A stretch of 64,000 nucleotides of DNA from Crocodylus rhombifer (lineage: Eukaryota; Chordata; Crocodylia; Crocodylidae): contig JAVSML010024592.1 of assembly GCA_038503035.1 (NCBI GenBank), positions 623,674 to 687,673 on the forward strand. The letters run 5' to 3'. A program made the translations under genes and the position numbers. The notes under the pieces are model-generated. The model searched no databases. It was given only the letters and a program-made list of their open reading frames with translations, and was not told where the DNA came from. This document shows positions 23,029 to 34,174 of this stretch, in pieces (the first letter of the stretch is position 1; each line of letters opens with the position of its first letter).

Positions 23029-23663
23029 TGGGGTATTCAGCAGCTGTTTAGAGTGGCTGTGAGCCTGCAGCAGTTCTCCCCTAGCAATGTCCCTCCCCCA
23101 CTGCCCCAGCCCCAACACTGTTTTCAGAATGGGATGGGAAAAACAAGCGTAGAGAACTCATTCTGAGGGTTGCTCAGCCAGTGGTGATCCACCTTGGAGG
23201 GACTCCAAACCACCACCTTCTAGCAGCAGCTGAGCAGCACACAGAATAAGCTCCCTCTACTCCCTTTCCTCCTCCTCATTCTGAAAATAGTGCCAGGACC
23301 AGGGCAGCTCAGCCCTTCTCCCGGAGCATGCAGATACAAGTTATTGAGAACACTTCTCTTTGGAGCACCTTTATCTGAACTGTCATTAAACGAGAGTTCA
23401 GATTTTCATGGGATTCGACCCTTTTAAAGCACTCTGCAGCCATACACTTGTTTGTTCATGGCTACAGAGCACTTTCAGGGCCCAGATCAGGTGAAAATTG
23501 TCATATTTGTCTGTGCTTATAGTGAGTGGTCTGAAAGATCTTTTTTTCTTCATTCTGCCTTTCAAGGACAAAGTGCATAGTATACTCTGAGAGTATGTTG
23601 CATACAAGAAAATATGGTCTTTGTAGGAGAATCCCCTAATTCCCTCTGCTGTTCCAGTGTATT
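23029..23663. other. Unannotated non-coding stretch
   Basis: Moderately GC-rich to about 23330, then AT-rich. No gene is supported. Confidence 0.4.
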
Positions 23664-23916
23664 TGGTGTTCAAGTGGACATGCCTACACAAGATGCCATA
23701 ATGTGCAGCAGGCTATTCTACTGTGCATTAGCATGTCATGGCAAAAACCGTGCTAATGCACAATAGAATTAGCCTACTGCACATTAAGCATCACAAAAAT
23801 ACCTTTGCTACTGTGCATTAGCACAGCTACTTCCCCTTTATGTAGTACCTCATGTCAGAGGTACTAAATTTAATGTGCAGTAGCAAAGAAGCATTAATGA
23901 ACATGTAGATACACCC
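23664..23916. repeat. TCTACAC-type palindromic MITE-like repeat, copy 2
   Basis: The interior pairs TGTGCATTAGCA with TGCTAATGCACA and repeats ACTGCACATTA and ACTGTGCATTAGC. The right end ACATGTAGATACACCC matches the family end. The left end is less tidy. If the element starts at 23664, the flanks AGTGTATT and AGTGTAAT match at 7 of 8 bases, though that boundary is uncertain. Confidence 0.65.
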
Positions 23917-23924
23917 AGTGTAAT

Positions 23925-25930
23925 CAACAACTGGACTTAAAATATTAATAATTTTAGCTACGTTGCTCAGTTGTGATTGGTGAAATAAGTCACATGGAAT
24001 TGTTTCTTGGTACTAGGATAGCCATAGAAATATAGACTGAATATTTGCATATACTAATTTAACATTAGGGTTTAGAGAATGCCTCTTCTTGGGGCTGAAA
24101 TTCCCTTTCCTCAAATATTTTTGTAAGTTAGATAGACCCTGTTGCACAAACATGTGTGGTAACCAGAAAAGGGACATAAGCGCGTTTTAAATTAACTAAA
24201 AAATGTGAACAAATACTCATTGGAATAAAAGTATATATTTGCACATTTCTACTAATGAGAAAGCTCAGTTTTATCCTCTTTACCTTCATCCTATTTACCA
24301 TGACTACTATAACCATGGCTTTCAGGAAGTGTTTAATCACATCCAGACACTAAATTCCTATAGCCCCAGAAAGAGCTTGAATTCTCTTGGTGATATAGGT
24401 GTCAGTTAATTAAGGAAAATGTAGTCATTATCTTAGAAAACCTAGAACACTGTAAATAACTATCCACAGTGCTTGGTGGATGGCCAACTCTTCCCACAGG
24501 AACACATGATTTGCCATTTTAGATCAGAACCGGGGCCCATTTAAGTTGTAATCCTGCCTGCAGCGGTGCTAGCATGGGGTGCTTTTCAGAAAGGAGTGAG
24601 AAAAACCCTCTTGTGGGCAGTCATGGAACTCATAGAGGAACCCCAGACAAGTTGGATCTACCACAGTTCATGAGTGCTTACAGCTTTCATTGTTCTGTGT
24701 TGTGAGTGCTAAGCTGGTTCAAAAATTGTGCCCTCAGCAATTGGCTTGCACCTTGAAGCCTGAGGTTTTTACATGCCTTATCCTCTCTAGTTTGTATAAT
24801 GTAAGTGGCTGAGCTCTCCATTCATATGAAAGCCTGCTCCCTTTTATTTCAGACTCATCTTTTGCCTCAATGGCACTTTGTGACAGCAAGTCCCATGGAT
24901 AAATTGTGTTTTGTTCATTTTTTCTCTGTCTTTACAATCTTAAACACATTGTTTGTCAATTTATTAAATGTCTCCTTGCTCTCCCTGTAGGAAATGGGCA
25001 CACTTATTGTCTCTGGATCATTCATTATTTTGTATACCTCGGGTCCGCTTTTGTTTCTCCCCCTTCTAAACTGAACTGTCCCAGTCTGCTGTTTGGAAGG
25101 AGGGGAGAAGGCTGTCGTCATGAATTATTCTGGGTATCCCTGCTTTATTAGTTTTGGCATTAGGGAATTTTTAAATATAGATTTTATTTTTATAGGATAA
25201 AATACTTTTGCACTAACAGCCTGGCTAGACTTTGCTTGTTCTGTTCTCCTAGCTCAGGCTCCACAGCTTATAAGCAAAATATTGTGGAAGCAAGACAAGT
25301 GCTGGGATGTTAAGACAATCCCTGTGTCTGACCTGTGAACTAGAGGAGAAGATGCTCCTCTGGTCTAAAACTCCATGGAGGGTGAGAAGCCCTGGTGTTA
25401 TGAAACTAATTAAGCAGCTACCACTCATGCTGCACAATTCGAAGTGCTCAGAATATGGAGCTAAACCCAATTGGAGGCTTCTTTTTTCAGAGTCTTTTTG
25501 TAAAGCAAATTCTGTGCCTTGCCTTTCTAGCACGAGTTGGAATGAACACCAGCCCTAAGGTTAAATTTTATAAGTATTTCTAATCTAGATCACAGTCTTA
25601 CTGTCACAGATCCAGCTATCTTCTACACATGTTGTTTGCCTGAAATGACAGCACTTGCTCTCCTGTGCACTGGAAGTGAGAACTAACCACTCCTGTTGTG
25701 GTATGATTAGACAGGTGGCCTGGGCAATGGATTGCAGTAATCATAAGCATACAAGCTGTCAGCAGATGCAGACATCCATCCATCAAACATCCTCCACTTG
25801 TTATATCCAGGAAACAGAAACATCCAGAAAAGAATGGGAGAAGCTGAGAACTTCACTCTGGTGCACATATTGTCTTGGGAGCGGAGAGCTGGTGCCATTA
25901 TACTGCTGTGGAGCTATGACTTGGTCTGAG
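23925..25930. other. Unannotated non-coding stretch
   Basis: No gene and no repeat family that I recognise. Short open frames have no visible domain. Confidence 0.45.
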
Positions 25931-26722
25931 ATGGTTGGGTTTCAACACAGACAAGTGCAAGGTGATGCACCTCGGGAGGAACAACCGGCACCATACCTAC
26001 AGGTTAGGGAACTCCCCTCTTGTCAGCACGGAGGCGGAAAGGGATCTGGGAGTCATCATTGACTCCAAGATGAACATGGGCCGCAAGTGTGGAGAGGCAG
26101 TTAGGAAGGCCAACCGCACCTTGTCATGCATCCACAGATGCATCTCGAGCAGGTCCAAAGAGGTGATCCTCCCCCTCTATGCGGCACTGGTCAGGCCGCA
26201 GCTGGAGTACTGTGTCCAGTTCTGGGCCCCGCACTTCAAGAGGGATGTCGACAGCATGGAGAGGCTCCAGAGGAGGGCCACTCGGATGATCAGGGGACAG
26301 CAGGGCAGGCCCTATGAGGACAGGCTGCGGGACCTGAACCTGTTCAGCCTCCAAAAGAGAAGGCTGAGGGGGATCTAGTGGCCTGTTATAAACTAGTCAG
26401 AGGGGACCAGCAGGCACTGGGGGAGTCACTGTTCCCCTGAGCACCGCCAGGAGTGACCAGGAATAACGGTCACAAGCTGGCAGAGGGTAGGTTTAGGTTA
26501 GATATCAGGAGGCGCTACTTCACGGTCAGGGCGGCTAGGGTCTGGAACCAACTTCCAAGAGAAGTGGTGCAGGCTCCTGCCCCGGGGGTGTTTAAGAGGA
26601 GGTTGGATGAACATCTTGCTGGAGTCGTTTGACCCCAGTACTCTTTCCTGCCATGGCAGGGGGTCGGACTAGATGATCTGCTCAGGTCCCTTCTGACCCT
26701 AGAAACTATGAAACTATGAGAG
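25931..26722 (+). mobile_element. CR1 LINE 3' portion, relatively young copy
   Basis: It begins abruptly inside ORF2 at GTTTCAACACAGACAAGTGC. It continues through the C-terminal reverse-transcriptase region and a short 3' UTR to GAAACTATGAAACTATGAG. The frame 25935-26378 (NTDKCKVMHLGRNN, LEYCVQFWAPHF, RDLNLFSLQKRRLRG) ends at a premature stop. The sister copy at 8022-10645 reads RRLRGDLVACYK at this point, which indicates loss of one G near 26372. Its close similarity to the sister copy marks a recent subfamily. Confidence 0.93.
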
Positions 26723-26726
26723 ATGC

Positions 26727-26760
26727 ATATGAGCCAAAACCCCACAGGTTTGGCTCATAT
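26727..26760. repeat. Short inverted repeat next to the CR1 3' end
   Basis: ATATGAGCCAAAAC pairs with GGTTTGGCTCATAT across a few bases, with one extra A. It lies just beyond the CR1 terminal repeats, so it is flanking sequence and not part of the LINE. Confidence 0.5.
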
Positions 26761-28249
26761 CTTCCTCTGTTTAGGAAAGTTGAGATGTGAACCAGAGATC
26801 AGCATCAGCAGTACTGTAATTGATAGGGAGGTGGGGTGGGGAGGCAACCAAGGCAGCAGCCTTGGGCACCCACTGAGTGGGGTGCACAAAAATAGTTGCT
26901 GTAATCAGCACAGCAGCAGTCTATGTTGCCCAGTGTGTCACGGCTGCCCTGGGCACAGATCTGGCCTGCTGCACCCCTGTTTGGATCAATTTCTTTTCCT
27001 AAAATAAGAATAGTCAGGCTTATAACCTGGATTGATGCCCTCTGCAAAAAACCAAAGGAAGGGTGTTTTAGTGAAGTGGCCCAAAGCTCAGAGAGACAAG
27101 TGCTTAGGTATGTCATGCACTTTTGCCTGCTCCTTCCTTAGGCCTGGGACCTCCCGCCTTCCCTCCACATACACACACACCTGTCAGCTGGGATGTGTAC
27201 CTGAGACAGCCACACTCAGAAGTGCGTGCACACTGCTTTGAGAATTGGGGCTGCAAGAACTCATCCTTCTTTGTGGTGCTGCTGGAGATGCCATCTTTCT
27301 GCTGGTTGTTATTTGTGGCTTTGAAGGGTCCATATCATTTTCACCATGATTTGGCCCTAGCCCAAGTGTCCTCATCAGATTCCAGCTTGGGTACCGGTAC
27401 TTCTGGTCTCTCTATATTTCTTTTTTGGGACCCACCATCCTTCCACCACTTCCCCTTCCCTCCCTCCCTCCCTCCCCTTGCCCCTCTTCTACCTTCCAAC
27501 CTGCAAAGTCCCATGGACCTGGGAGATGATGTAGTGGGAAAAAAGTGGGAGGAGCACTTTTGTGTTGGACAAATGAGCAAGGAGGACAAGTGAGCAGGGA
27601 GAAGCTGGAGCTGAGGGAAGGATGAGAGCCTTTCAGTCAGCTCCATTTTCTCCTTCCCATACCTCTCTGGACAGTGGAGTTGAGGGAGTTTGGGTTGTAC
27701 AACCTGATCTTGGGAAAAGATGAACACCTACAACTGCTCTTTGTAGGCTGGGATAATTGTTGGTGTTTAAGTCCTCCCAGGATTAGATGTCTTGAAGAGC
27801 CTTTCAAGGGACTGCTCCTATTCCACTGATTTGGGGGGAAGCAAGGTTGGAAGTAAGGACCAAGTTTTGCCACCCTTTCCCCCTATGGGCCTGTTAGACA
27901 CAGAAGGGTGTCAGAATTTGGACCGTAAGGGCAGGCTTCTAAAAGTAGAACCAGTGGTGTTTTTGTATTGCCTATCTTTTCAGATAAACTAAACGGACTG
28001 GGGTCAGGCTGCTTACTTTACTTTACCAATCTGTAAACCAGCTGTTTTCCAACATTTATCGTTAACCCTAGATTTTCCATACTGTCTGCCCACCCTTTCC
28101 CTTGGTCAAATTTTAGGACACTGGTAATGTTTGGGAAGCTGTGTAATTCTAGCTGGACAGAGATCAGGATGGATTCCCATAAATGCTCGCCACTCATGCT
28201 TGCTTGCTTTGCTCATTCTTGGCCATTTGAAAGGAGAGACTTAAACAAC
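26761..28249. other. Unannotated stretch, possible decayed hAT-like MITE
   Basis: The part 26830-26986 contains AAGGCAGCAGCCTTGGGCAC and ends near CTGCACCCCTG, reminiscent of hAT MITEs, but neither ends nor duplication are convincing. A CCTCCCTCCCTCC run lies at about 27457-27475. I see no gene between here and the GJA5 3' region. Confidence 0.35.
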
Positions 28250-29997
28250 AGGAGATGGAGTTAGAACTTTATTAGGACAAAACAGGCACAGTTCAGAATC
28301 TCTTGTTAAGGAGGCCACACAGCTTTGGGCTCAACAATCCATGCACATAAAGCACCATAGACAGACAAAAAAGCAAGTTAAATGTTTTCCCCGGGCACAC
28401 ACATGTGTGTGTGTGTTTGTGTGGGTGTGCAGGAAATTGTACCAAATCAAACCCCTCATTACAAGCAAGGAATCGCCATGCTCTCAGCAGCAAACGTTGG
28501 AGGGATAAGCAGAATCCCCAGTGAAACTATTCTCAGCTCATATACACCCAGCCCACTCATTCAGAAGCAGCTGCCCATCTCTGAAAGGGCGAAGCAGGGT
28601 AAAAGAGAGGGAGCAGGTTGAACCTTAAATGTAAACTTAACCCCTTTGTTTCAGTTATGTGGTGAGTAATAGAATCAAGTATGGTGAGGTGGGGGTCGTG
28701 GAAAAGGAACAACCCAAGGGTCTTCTCAAACAGCTCCACTTTGGGGTCCCCAGCATTTTGAGCTGATGACCGCTCAAGATCACTCGCAGAGTGAAAAGCA
28801 GCGAGGTGCTTGTCTATTTCTTAATGAACTAGTGCCTGACAGAAGACTCAGTATTTTAAGAGCCCTGATGGGCAGGCCCAGCAGAACAGCCAAGACCTGG
28901 ACAAGTCACGGAGACTAGACAATATTCTTGTAATCAAAGTCCCTTCACAGTAAGGTTGAAGTGCAATGACAAGGCTGGTACAATCGCTGTCCAGGTTGCA
29001 GCCCTTCTGCAGGTAAATAGAGGATGTCATTCTCCAGGGAGGCATCGCAGTAGTGTGCAGCTGGCTTAGAAGTCTTGTTAAAGAGGAAAAAAAAAAATCA
29101 CAGCTCTCCTCCCACATGCTATTCTTTACTCTCTTTTTTTTAGCAGTGACATTTGCTTCCATGGAAAATCCATTTGTGTTTGTTAGGGGGACCTTTCTTT
29201 TGAAACTGATCTAACAGAGTGTCTCAGGAAAGTTCCTTCAGCCCACTGTAATGGTTGTCTGGGTTGTATCCAGGGATATTAGGGTCCATCCACTGGTCTG
29301 ACCCTGGGATCATGAGGATATTTCCATTGTTGGACACTGAGGCACTTTGATTTTGTGGAGAAAACAGACAGTTCTACAAGAAGGAGTTATATACATAGTT
29401 TCAAAAATTCAAGTAAAATTCATAGTGTAAGTAAGGCAAGTTGGTATAATGCATCTCAGTCCAGGCAGAGGAGGGAAAGGGAGAGAAGTTAAATATAAAG
29501 ATTTTTTTCTAGTGTATTCTTTCTGGTTTCTCCTCAGGGGGGAGAAGCTACAGCTCATCGTGCTTGCAAACAAAATGGGATTGTCCGGACAATGTATGGC
29601 GCTTGTGTTCAGTATTACAGCCTGTGGCCAGTCTCATATTTAAGGCAGAGCAACAACCTCAGAAACAGACAGGCCCTGGCAGGAAATGCTCTGAAGGGCT
29701 AAGAGCAGGTCCTGTAATCCCTGTGCGTGGCTATGACCTGCTGCTTTTTTTCGGTTGCAAATTTGGTGTGGTCTGGAGGATTGTGGCAAGTTGCCAGTGT
29801 ACCCCCTGCTGGGTAAAGCACAGTCACCTGAGCTGTAAGGCACAAGAGGTGCTGTTTGGAGTATAGCAAAGCCATTCACAAAAATGGCAGAGAGCAATGA
29901 AAGGGAGAGAAGAGTGGCAAGCATTTCGAAGCCCCACTGCAGAAGTTTGGCTTAGCACTGAGACGTCCCCTCCTTCCTTGCCCCACTTGGAAATCAG
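28250..29997 (-). other. GJA5: Probable GJA5 3' UTR
   Basis: The GJA5 stop codon at 29998 is followed on the minus strand by about 1.7 kb without any other gene. The strand then carries AATAAA (plus-strand TTTATT at 28268-28273). The length is compatible with long connexin 3' UTRs. A GT/AC microsatellite lies inside at about 28400-28430. The end is inferred from the signal alone; an earlier or later cleavage site is possible. Confidence 0.5.
28268..28273 (-). promoter_or_regulatory. GJA5: Candidate poly(A) signal for GJA5
   Basis: This is a canonical AATAAA on the minus strand, about 1.7 kb past the stop codon. It is the first clear hexamer I noticed downstream. A GTTCTAACT stretch follows where cleavage would be expected. 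Confidence 0.45.
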
Positions 29998-31107
29998 TCA
30001 CACTGACAGGTCGTCTGACCTAGCCTTGCTGCTGGTGCGGCTGGTCTTGCTGAGCCGGCGTTTCTCATTGAAGTAGCCATTGGCAGGCAGGTGAGGAGAA
30101 GATTCGTTGGCTACTTCAGGACTCTGTGCATAGTTGATCTGAATAAATTGCTCTTCCCTGACTGCATCGTCTTGGTTATGGACCCTTTCAGTGGCAAAGT
30201 TGGCTGTATTCTGCTGAGAGGCCATTTTGTTGCTGAAAGGGCTGATGAATTTCCCATTGGCGTTTGCCAAGCACTGATTAAAATCTGGAGGAGGAGTGCA
30301 GCTTTGGGCCATCTGCACTTGTGGTGCAGTCTCTGGCTTGATGCTGACCATACTGGGACTGGGTTTGTATGATCTAACACATTTCTCCTTTGCTTTTTTC
30401 CAACCCAGGTGGTAGAGCTCAGCTACACTCAATAACAGTGACAGCACTGCTACAGCAAGCATAAAGACGATGAAGACATTCTTCTCTGTGGGCCGTGAGA
30501 CATAGCAGTTCACAGGGTGGGGGCATGGTGCCCGTTGACAGATGTACAGGGTCTCCAGGAAGATCCCATACAGGATGTATTGTCCAACAATGAAGGCCAC
30601 TTCCATAGCGGTGCGGATCAAAATGCTGTAGACATAGGTGTTCAGCAGGTTGCCTCTGAGTAATATTCTTCCACTTGATTCCTCTTGATAGACAAACTCA
30701 ACTTTCTCTGCTACAGGATATTCCTTTTGGTGGTATGAGTCACCACCACTTTTCATCTCCTTCCTACTCAGTTCTGCCTCCTTCATTTTTCTTTTCTCTT
30801 CCATGCGCACCTTGTGCATTGCATGTCCCATGTACAGCAGTGATGGGGTAGAGACAAAGATGATCTGAAGAACCCAGTACCTGACATGGGAGATGGGAAA
30901 AGCCTTGTCGTAGCAGACATTCTCACAACCAGGCTGCTGGGTGTCACACATGAAGTCGGACTGCTCGTCTCCCCAGGAGGACTCTGCTGCCGTGCCAAGC
31001 ACCAGCATCCGGAAGATGAAGAGCACTGTCAGCCAGACTTTCCCCACCACTGTGGAGTGTTTGTGGACCTCCTCAAGGAACTCTCCCAGGAAACTCCAGT
31101 CACCCAT
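29998..31107 (-). CDS. GJA5: Gap junction alpha-5 protein (connexin-40/42)
   Basis: Connexins assemble as hexameric hemichannels that dock into gap junctions. GJA5 serves atrial and conduction-system myocytes and arterial endothelium. The 369-residue protein begins [20 protein letters not shown], the alpha-connexin N terminus. Four membrane spans lie at about 23-42, 76-95, 163-185 and 207-229. Extracellular loop 1 has C54, C61 and C65 (C-x6-C-x3-C); loop 2 has C190, C195 and C201 (C-x4-C-x5-C) followed by SRPTEKN. The C terminus ends KARSDDLSV, the Cx40-type PDZ ligand. Residue 9 is Glu where human Cx40, as I recall it, has Asn. The start at 31107 is chosen because MGDW is universal in the family and has a strong context (G at -3, G at +4). 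The 52 upstream in-frame codons cross the splice acceptor. The coding region is one exon, as is typical of connexins, and is intact. Confidence 0.97.
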   Translation of the reverse strand: MGDWSFLGEFLEEVHKHSTVVGKVWLTVLFIFRMLVLGTAAESSWGDEQSDFMCDTQQPGCENVCYDKAFPISHVRYWVLQIIFVSTPSLLYMGHAMHKVRMEEKRKMKEAELSRKEMKSGGDSYHQKEYPVAEKVEFVYQEESSGRILLRGNLLNTYVYSILIRTAMEVAFIVGQYILYGIFLETLYICQRAPCPHPVNCYVSRPTEKNVFIVFMLAVAVLSLLLSVAELYHLGWKKAKEKCVRSYKPSPSMVSIKPETAPQVQMAQSCTPPPDFNQCLANANGKFISPFSNKMASQQNTANFATERVHNQDDAVREEQFIQINYAQSPEVANESSPHLPANGYFNEKRRLSKTSRTSSKARSDDLSV

Positions 31108-31133
31108 TTCTGCTTCCTGGGAGAATAGCCTCT
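31108..31133 (-). promoter_or_regulatory. GJA5: GJA5 coding-exon splice acceptor and short 5' UTR
   Basis: Read on the minus strand, a CT-rich tract leads into TTCTTTCCACAG (AG at 31132-31133). About 24 bases of exonic leader (AGGCTATTCTCCC...) then precede the ATG. Connexin genes usually carry a non-coding first exon spliced to a coding second exon, and this acceptor fits that plan. Confidence 0.8.
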
Positions 31134-31148
31134 GTGGAAAGAATGACG

Positions 31149-31168
31149 GAGAGAGAGAGAGAGAGAGA
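31149..31168. repeat. (GA)10 microsatellite in the GJA5 polypyrimidine tract
   Basis: Ten GA units on the plus strand become a CT run on the coding strand, directly upstream of the GJA5 splice acceptor. The microsatellite therefore forms part of the polypyrimidine tract. Confidence 0.85.
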
Positions 31169-31439
31169 TGGTCTGAGCAAGGTGGTGATGGGATAGAAAA
31201 TGTTGCACTTGAAAAACTCACCGAGGAAAAAGTCTCTGAGGATTCAGCTGTTGATATATTCACTCAAAAAGCCCTCTCAGAGAAATCACTCACACTTTTA
31301 CTTCTCTGTACCACGGTGGCAGGGTTATGCCCTTCCTTGGAGCAGCTAGTTCTGGGGATCATCTCTTAAGACAGAGCATGTGGCTAGATGAATTTCTAGG
31401 TCTCTTTTGGTTGTGGCAGGTTTTAAAGTATAAATCAGC

Positions 31440-32214
31440 ATAGGCACAGAGTAGGGCAGGGCGAAGATTTTATTCAAGCAAAAATTTAATTCAGTTGAGT
31501 CAAAACAATTTGCAAATTTAGGTTGAATTCTCTAAAGGGTTTGGCTGAAGCAAAAATTAAAAGAATTGAGGGGATTTAGGTGCCACTGGGGAAAGGATAT
31601 GGGCTCCTGTCCTATATCTAGTAGTTAGGACCCTCACCTGCAATGTGGAAAGCCCATCCTCTCTACCTGATTCATAGCTGTGATTTGATCAGAAGTTTCC
31701 CACATTGAGGGAAAAGCAAACTAACCAGGAGTCAGTAGGGTATTAGGTTATTCTGGAATGGGGGATCTTGCAGTCTCTCTTAGTGGAGCTGGTCTAGGTT
31801 AGAAAAAACCCACAGTGCTGTGCAGTAGTGATTAGAAGCCAGGTATCTCCTCCTCCCGGTAAGTGCCTAGGCACCCAGCTATAGAGTCACTCTCTGTCTG
31901 TCTTTGGGGCCAAATAAACACTTAAGCATTTTATTCAAAGAGGAACTGCATCAACAGAAGCAAGGCCAATGACAGTGTGCCCAGTAATCTAGTGGTTAAA
32001 GCAATCTCCTAACAGCTGTAAGATCTTGGTTCAGATGCCTACTCTGAATTGGGCAGAATGAGGCTTTGAATCAGACACACTGATCTAATCACTGGCTAAA
32101 GGTTCCTCTTTCCCTGAGCTTTGCTGATCTAGCTTCTTTGAAAAACTCAGGAAATAAAATGGTTTGTTTGGGACTGAAGAAAATGTTTCATTTGGTCCAA
32201 AATTATTTTTGTAT
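31440..32214. repeat. Possible old interspersed repeat with inverted ends
   Basis: The left part (about 31480-31525) holds AAAAATTTAATTCAG and GTCAAAACAATTTGCAAATT. The right part (about 32180-32210) inverted reads AATTTTGGACCAAATGAAAC. The resemblance suggests terminal inverted repeats. Between them, segments such as TAGTGGTTAAAGCAATC followed by GGTTCAGATGCC look like tRNA-derived A and B boxes. I cannot name the family. The LTR at 32215 interrupts its right end. Confidence 0.35.
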
Positions 32215-33269
32215 TGTGACAGCCTAGCTGGCAGTGACCTGGCCCAGGGGTTTTGAAGGGGTAAAAGATGATTGGAGGACTTGGGATTCCCTTTCTGCAC
32301 CAATCAGGCCCCAGAGACTCACCCCCGCCCCCGTGTCCCAATTAGCCCCTTGGGTCACCTGGAGGGGGATAAAAGGGGCAGCCTGGGCTGATGCAGAAGA
32401 GAGACCGGTGAGGGACAACAAGGAAGGAGCTTCGCAGAGCTGAGCCAGCGGGGCAGAGGCAGTGCCCTGAAAGAGCAGGACCTGCAGGCAGCAGTGGGGC
32501 CCTCAGCAGCGCGCTGTGCGGCCGGCAGGAGGGGCTCCCCACTGGGCTCCAGGATGCCCTACGAGAGGCTGCAGCCAGCAGGAGAGGCTCCCCCAGCTCC
32601 AGGAAGGATCTGAACAGTGACCTGAGGGGTTCCCAGCTCTGCTTCCAGCTCCTCCAACTAGAGGCCAGGCAGCTCGACATGAGGCCAGGCTCCGGGAAGG
32701 TCAAGACCCCTAGCAGCCTGGAGTATTACTAGTGCTGGTGGCTGTGTGGTAGAGTTTCTGCCCACCAGATGGGAGATTGTAGTTTAAGTCCTAGGTGGGG
32801 TGACTTGGGGTGAGAAATTCCTCCTGCAGTTGGAAGGGGCCATTGTGTTTTCCCCCTTTCTCCCCCTCCAGGTACCTAGGCCCTATATTCCTTGTCATTT
32901 GACATTTTGTATTCTGTGCCTTTTTATATTTCACCAACCTGTATTATTTGTTCTGCTGTTCGTGTTTTACATTTTGGTTAACCCTGTCTTTTGTCAACTG
33001 GATGAATATGTCTATGATTGTAAATGTCTAACCTTTGTTGAATCTTGCCCCCTCGGGGCGTTGTAGTGTCTCCTATGCCTCCTGGTTTATACTGGTTATG
33101 TTCCCAGTATTGTTCTCTCACTAAAAGGTATATGGTTAACTCCCCATTGGTGGTCTGGCTCTGCTCTATAGGGGGAGGAGAGTCCCTATACCTCCCACAG
33201 CGCTTGTGTACCTGCTTTGATCCCTTCCGTTGGAGAGGGGGTACCTCTTGGAGTACCACCCAGGTTACA
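32215..33269 (+). mobile_element. Probable solo LTR (endogenous retrovirus-like)
   Basis: The segment starts TGTGACAG and ends CAGGTTACA, giving TG...CA ends with a short inverted match (TGTNAC). Both flanks read GTAT (32211-32214 and 33270-33273), a 4-bp target duplication as left by many class I retroviral integrases. A CCAAT box (32300-32304) and ATAAAA (32369-32374) lie in promoter-like order on the plus strand. No AATAAA was found. No gag, pol or env is present, so if this is an LTR it is a solo copy left by recombination. A GC-rich block fills 32400-32710. Confidence 0.55.
32300..32374 (+). promoter_or_regulatory. CCAAT and TATA-like boxes of the probable LTR
   Basis: CCAAT at 32300-32304 and GATAAAAGG at 32368-32376 are about 65 bp apart on the plus strand. 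This is the usual layout of an LTR U3 promoter. It points away from GJA5 transcription, which runs on the minus strand and starts elsewhere. Confidence 0.45.
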
Positions 33270-33273
33270 GTAT

Positions 33274-34174
33274 GTACAAAATGTTTTAAAGAAATGGTTT
33301 AAACCCAACCCAAACATCAACCCCAAATATTTTCTCTTACTTTTTTTTTCTTAGTTTGACCACTAGACTGACAAATGAATTATTTGAAAAGCTCTGATAT
33401 AGGCTTCTTAGTGGACTGCTAAAATCTTTGAGGATGTACTAGACTTTCATCTATTTTCCTTGAATAAAATTTTTACATTGCCCTAATCTTATTTCTGAAA
33501 GACTGAAGTCTGTAGTCTGAGCTTAAATCTGTTCTCTTGAGAGATGTACACCCTAAGGTGGTACTCCTTCATCTGTATAAATGGCAAAAGTACTTACCTG
33601 TGATTCCCCAAATTTACCAATTCTTTGGGAGGAGAGATCAGAATAAAGCCAGAGCTTGCTGGCACCCTTATGCTTTCTCTTTTATATGCCAGTGCTGTCC
33701 TGTAAAGTGCATTCATCAGGGAGCAGAGATGCAGAAAGTTTAAAATGCTTGCTACTTCATCTTATCCTGCTGGGCTTCCCTTCCAAATTGAGTGCTACTA
33801 TTAAAAGCAATGTGCAGAAAATACTTATCCAGCTACATGATTTCATTTTGTTTTTGTTGTGAGTAACCAATTCTGACCATTTTGGTCACAAATCATAACC
33901 AAATCAAGGCTCCCTGCCCTGTGCTTCCTGGGGCAGCAATGATTTCCAGTCCTCTTTTGGTCTTGCAAACCAAATTCTGATCTTTGATGTTTGTACCAGC
34001 ATCTTCCTTTTCCAGAAAATCGAACAATTAGCTCCTGCTGTATTTAAGTTGCCAATATTCACTAACCAAGTGAAAAGGAACCTTCCCCTGAGATATCCAC
34101 CAAAAGAAATAAACCTATTTAGAAAGATTATTAAAATGTCAAAATGAGAGGGAAGCACAATGGTCTTGGACTCA
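33274..34174. other. Unannotated non-coding stretch
   Basis: AT-rich intron-like sequence, probably within the first intron of GJA5. No repeat is recognised. Confidence 0.4.

Noticed and set aside
26830..26986. Possible hAT MITE
   Set aside because: Some GGCAGC/CCTTGGGC similarity, but no matching termini and no 8-bp duplication; kept only as a note.
31108..31263. 52 extra in-frame codons upstream of MGDW in GJA5
   Set aside because: They cross a clear splice acceptor and a (CT)n tract, are Ser/Phe-rich, and all connexins start at MGDW or a close equivalent.
32342..32704. 120-codon minus-strand frame rich in Ser/Pro/Leu
   Set aside because: It is antisense to the GC-rich middle of the probable solo LTR and has no recognisable domain.
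32735..32805. tRNA-like sequence (TGTGGTAGAGTTTCTGCC ... GTTTAAGTCC)
   Set aside because: Boxes resemble A and B boxes, but no full cloverleaf with a proper acceptor stem is apparent, and it lies inside the probable LTR.
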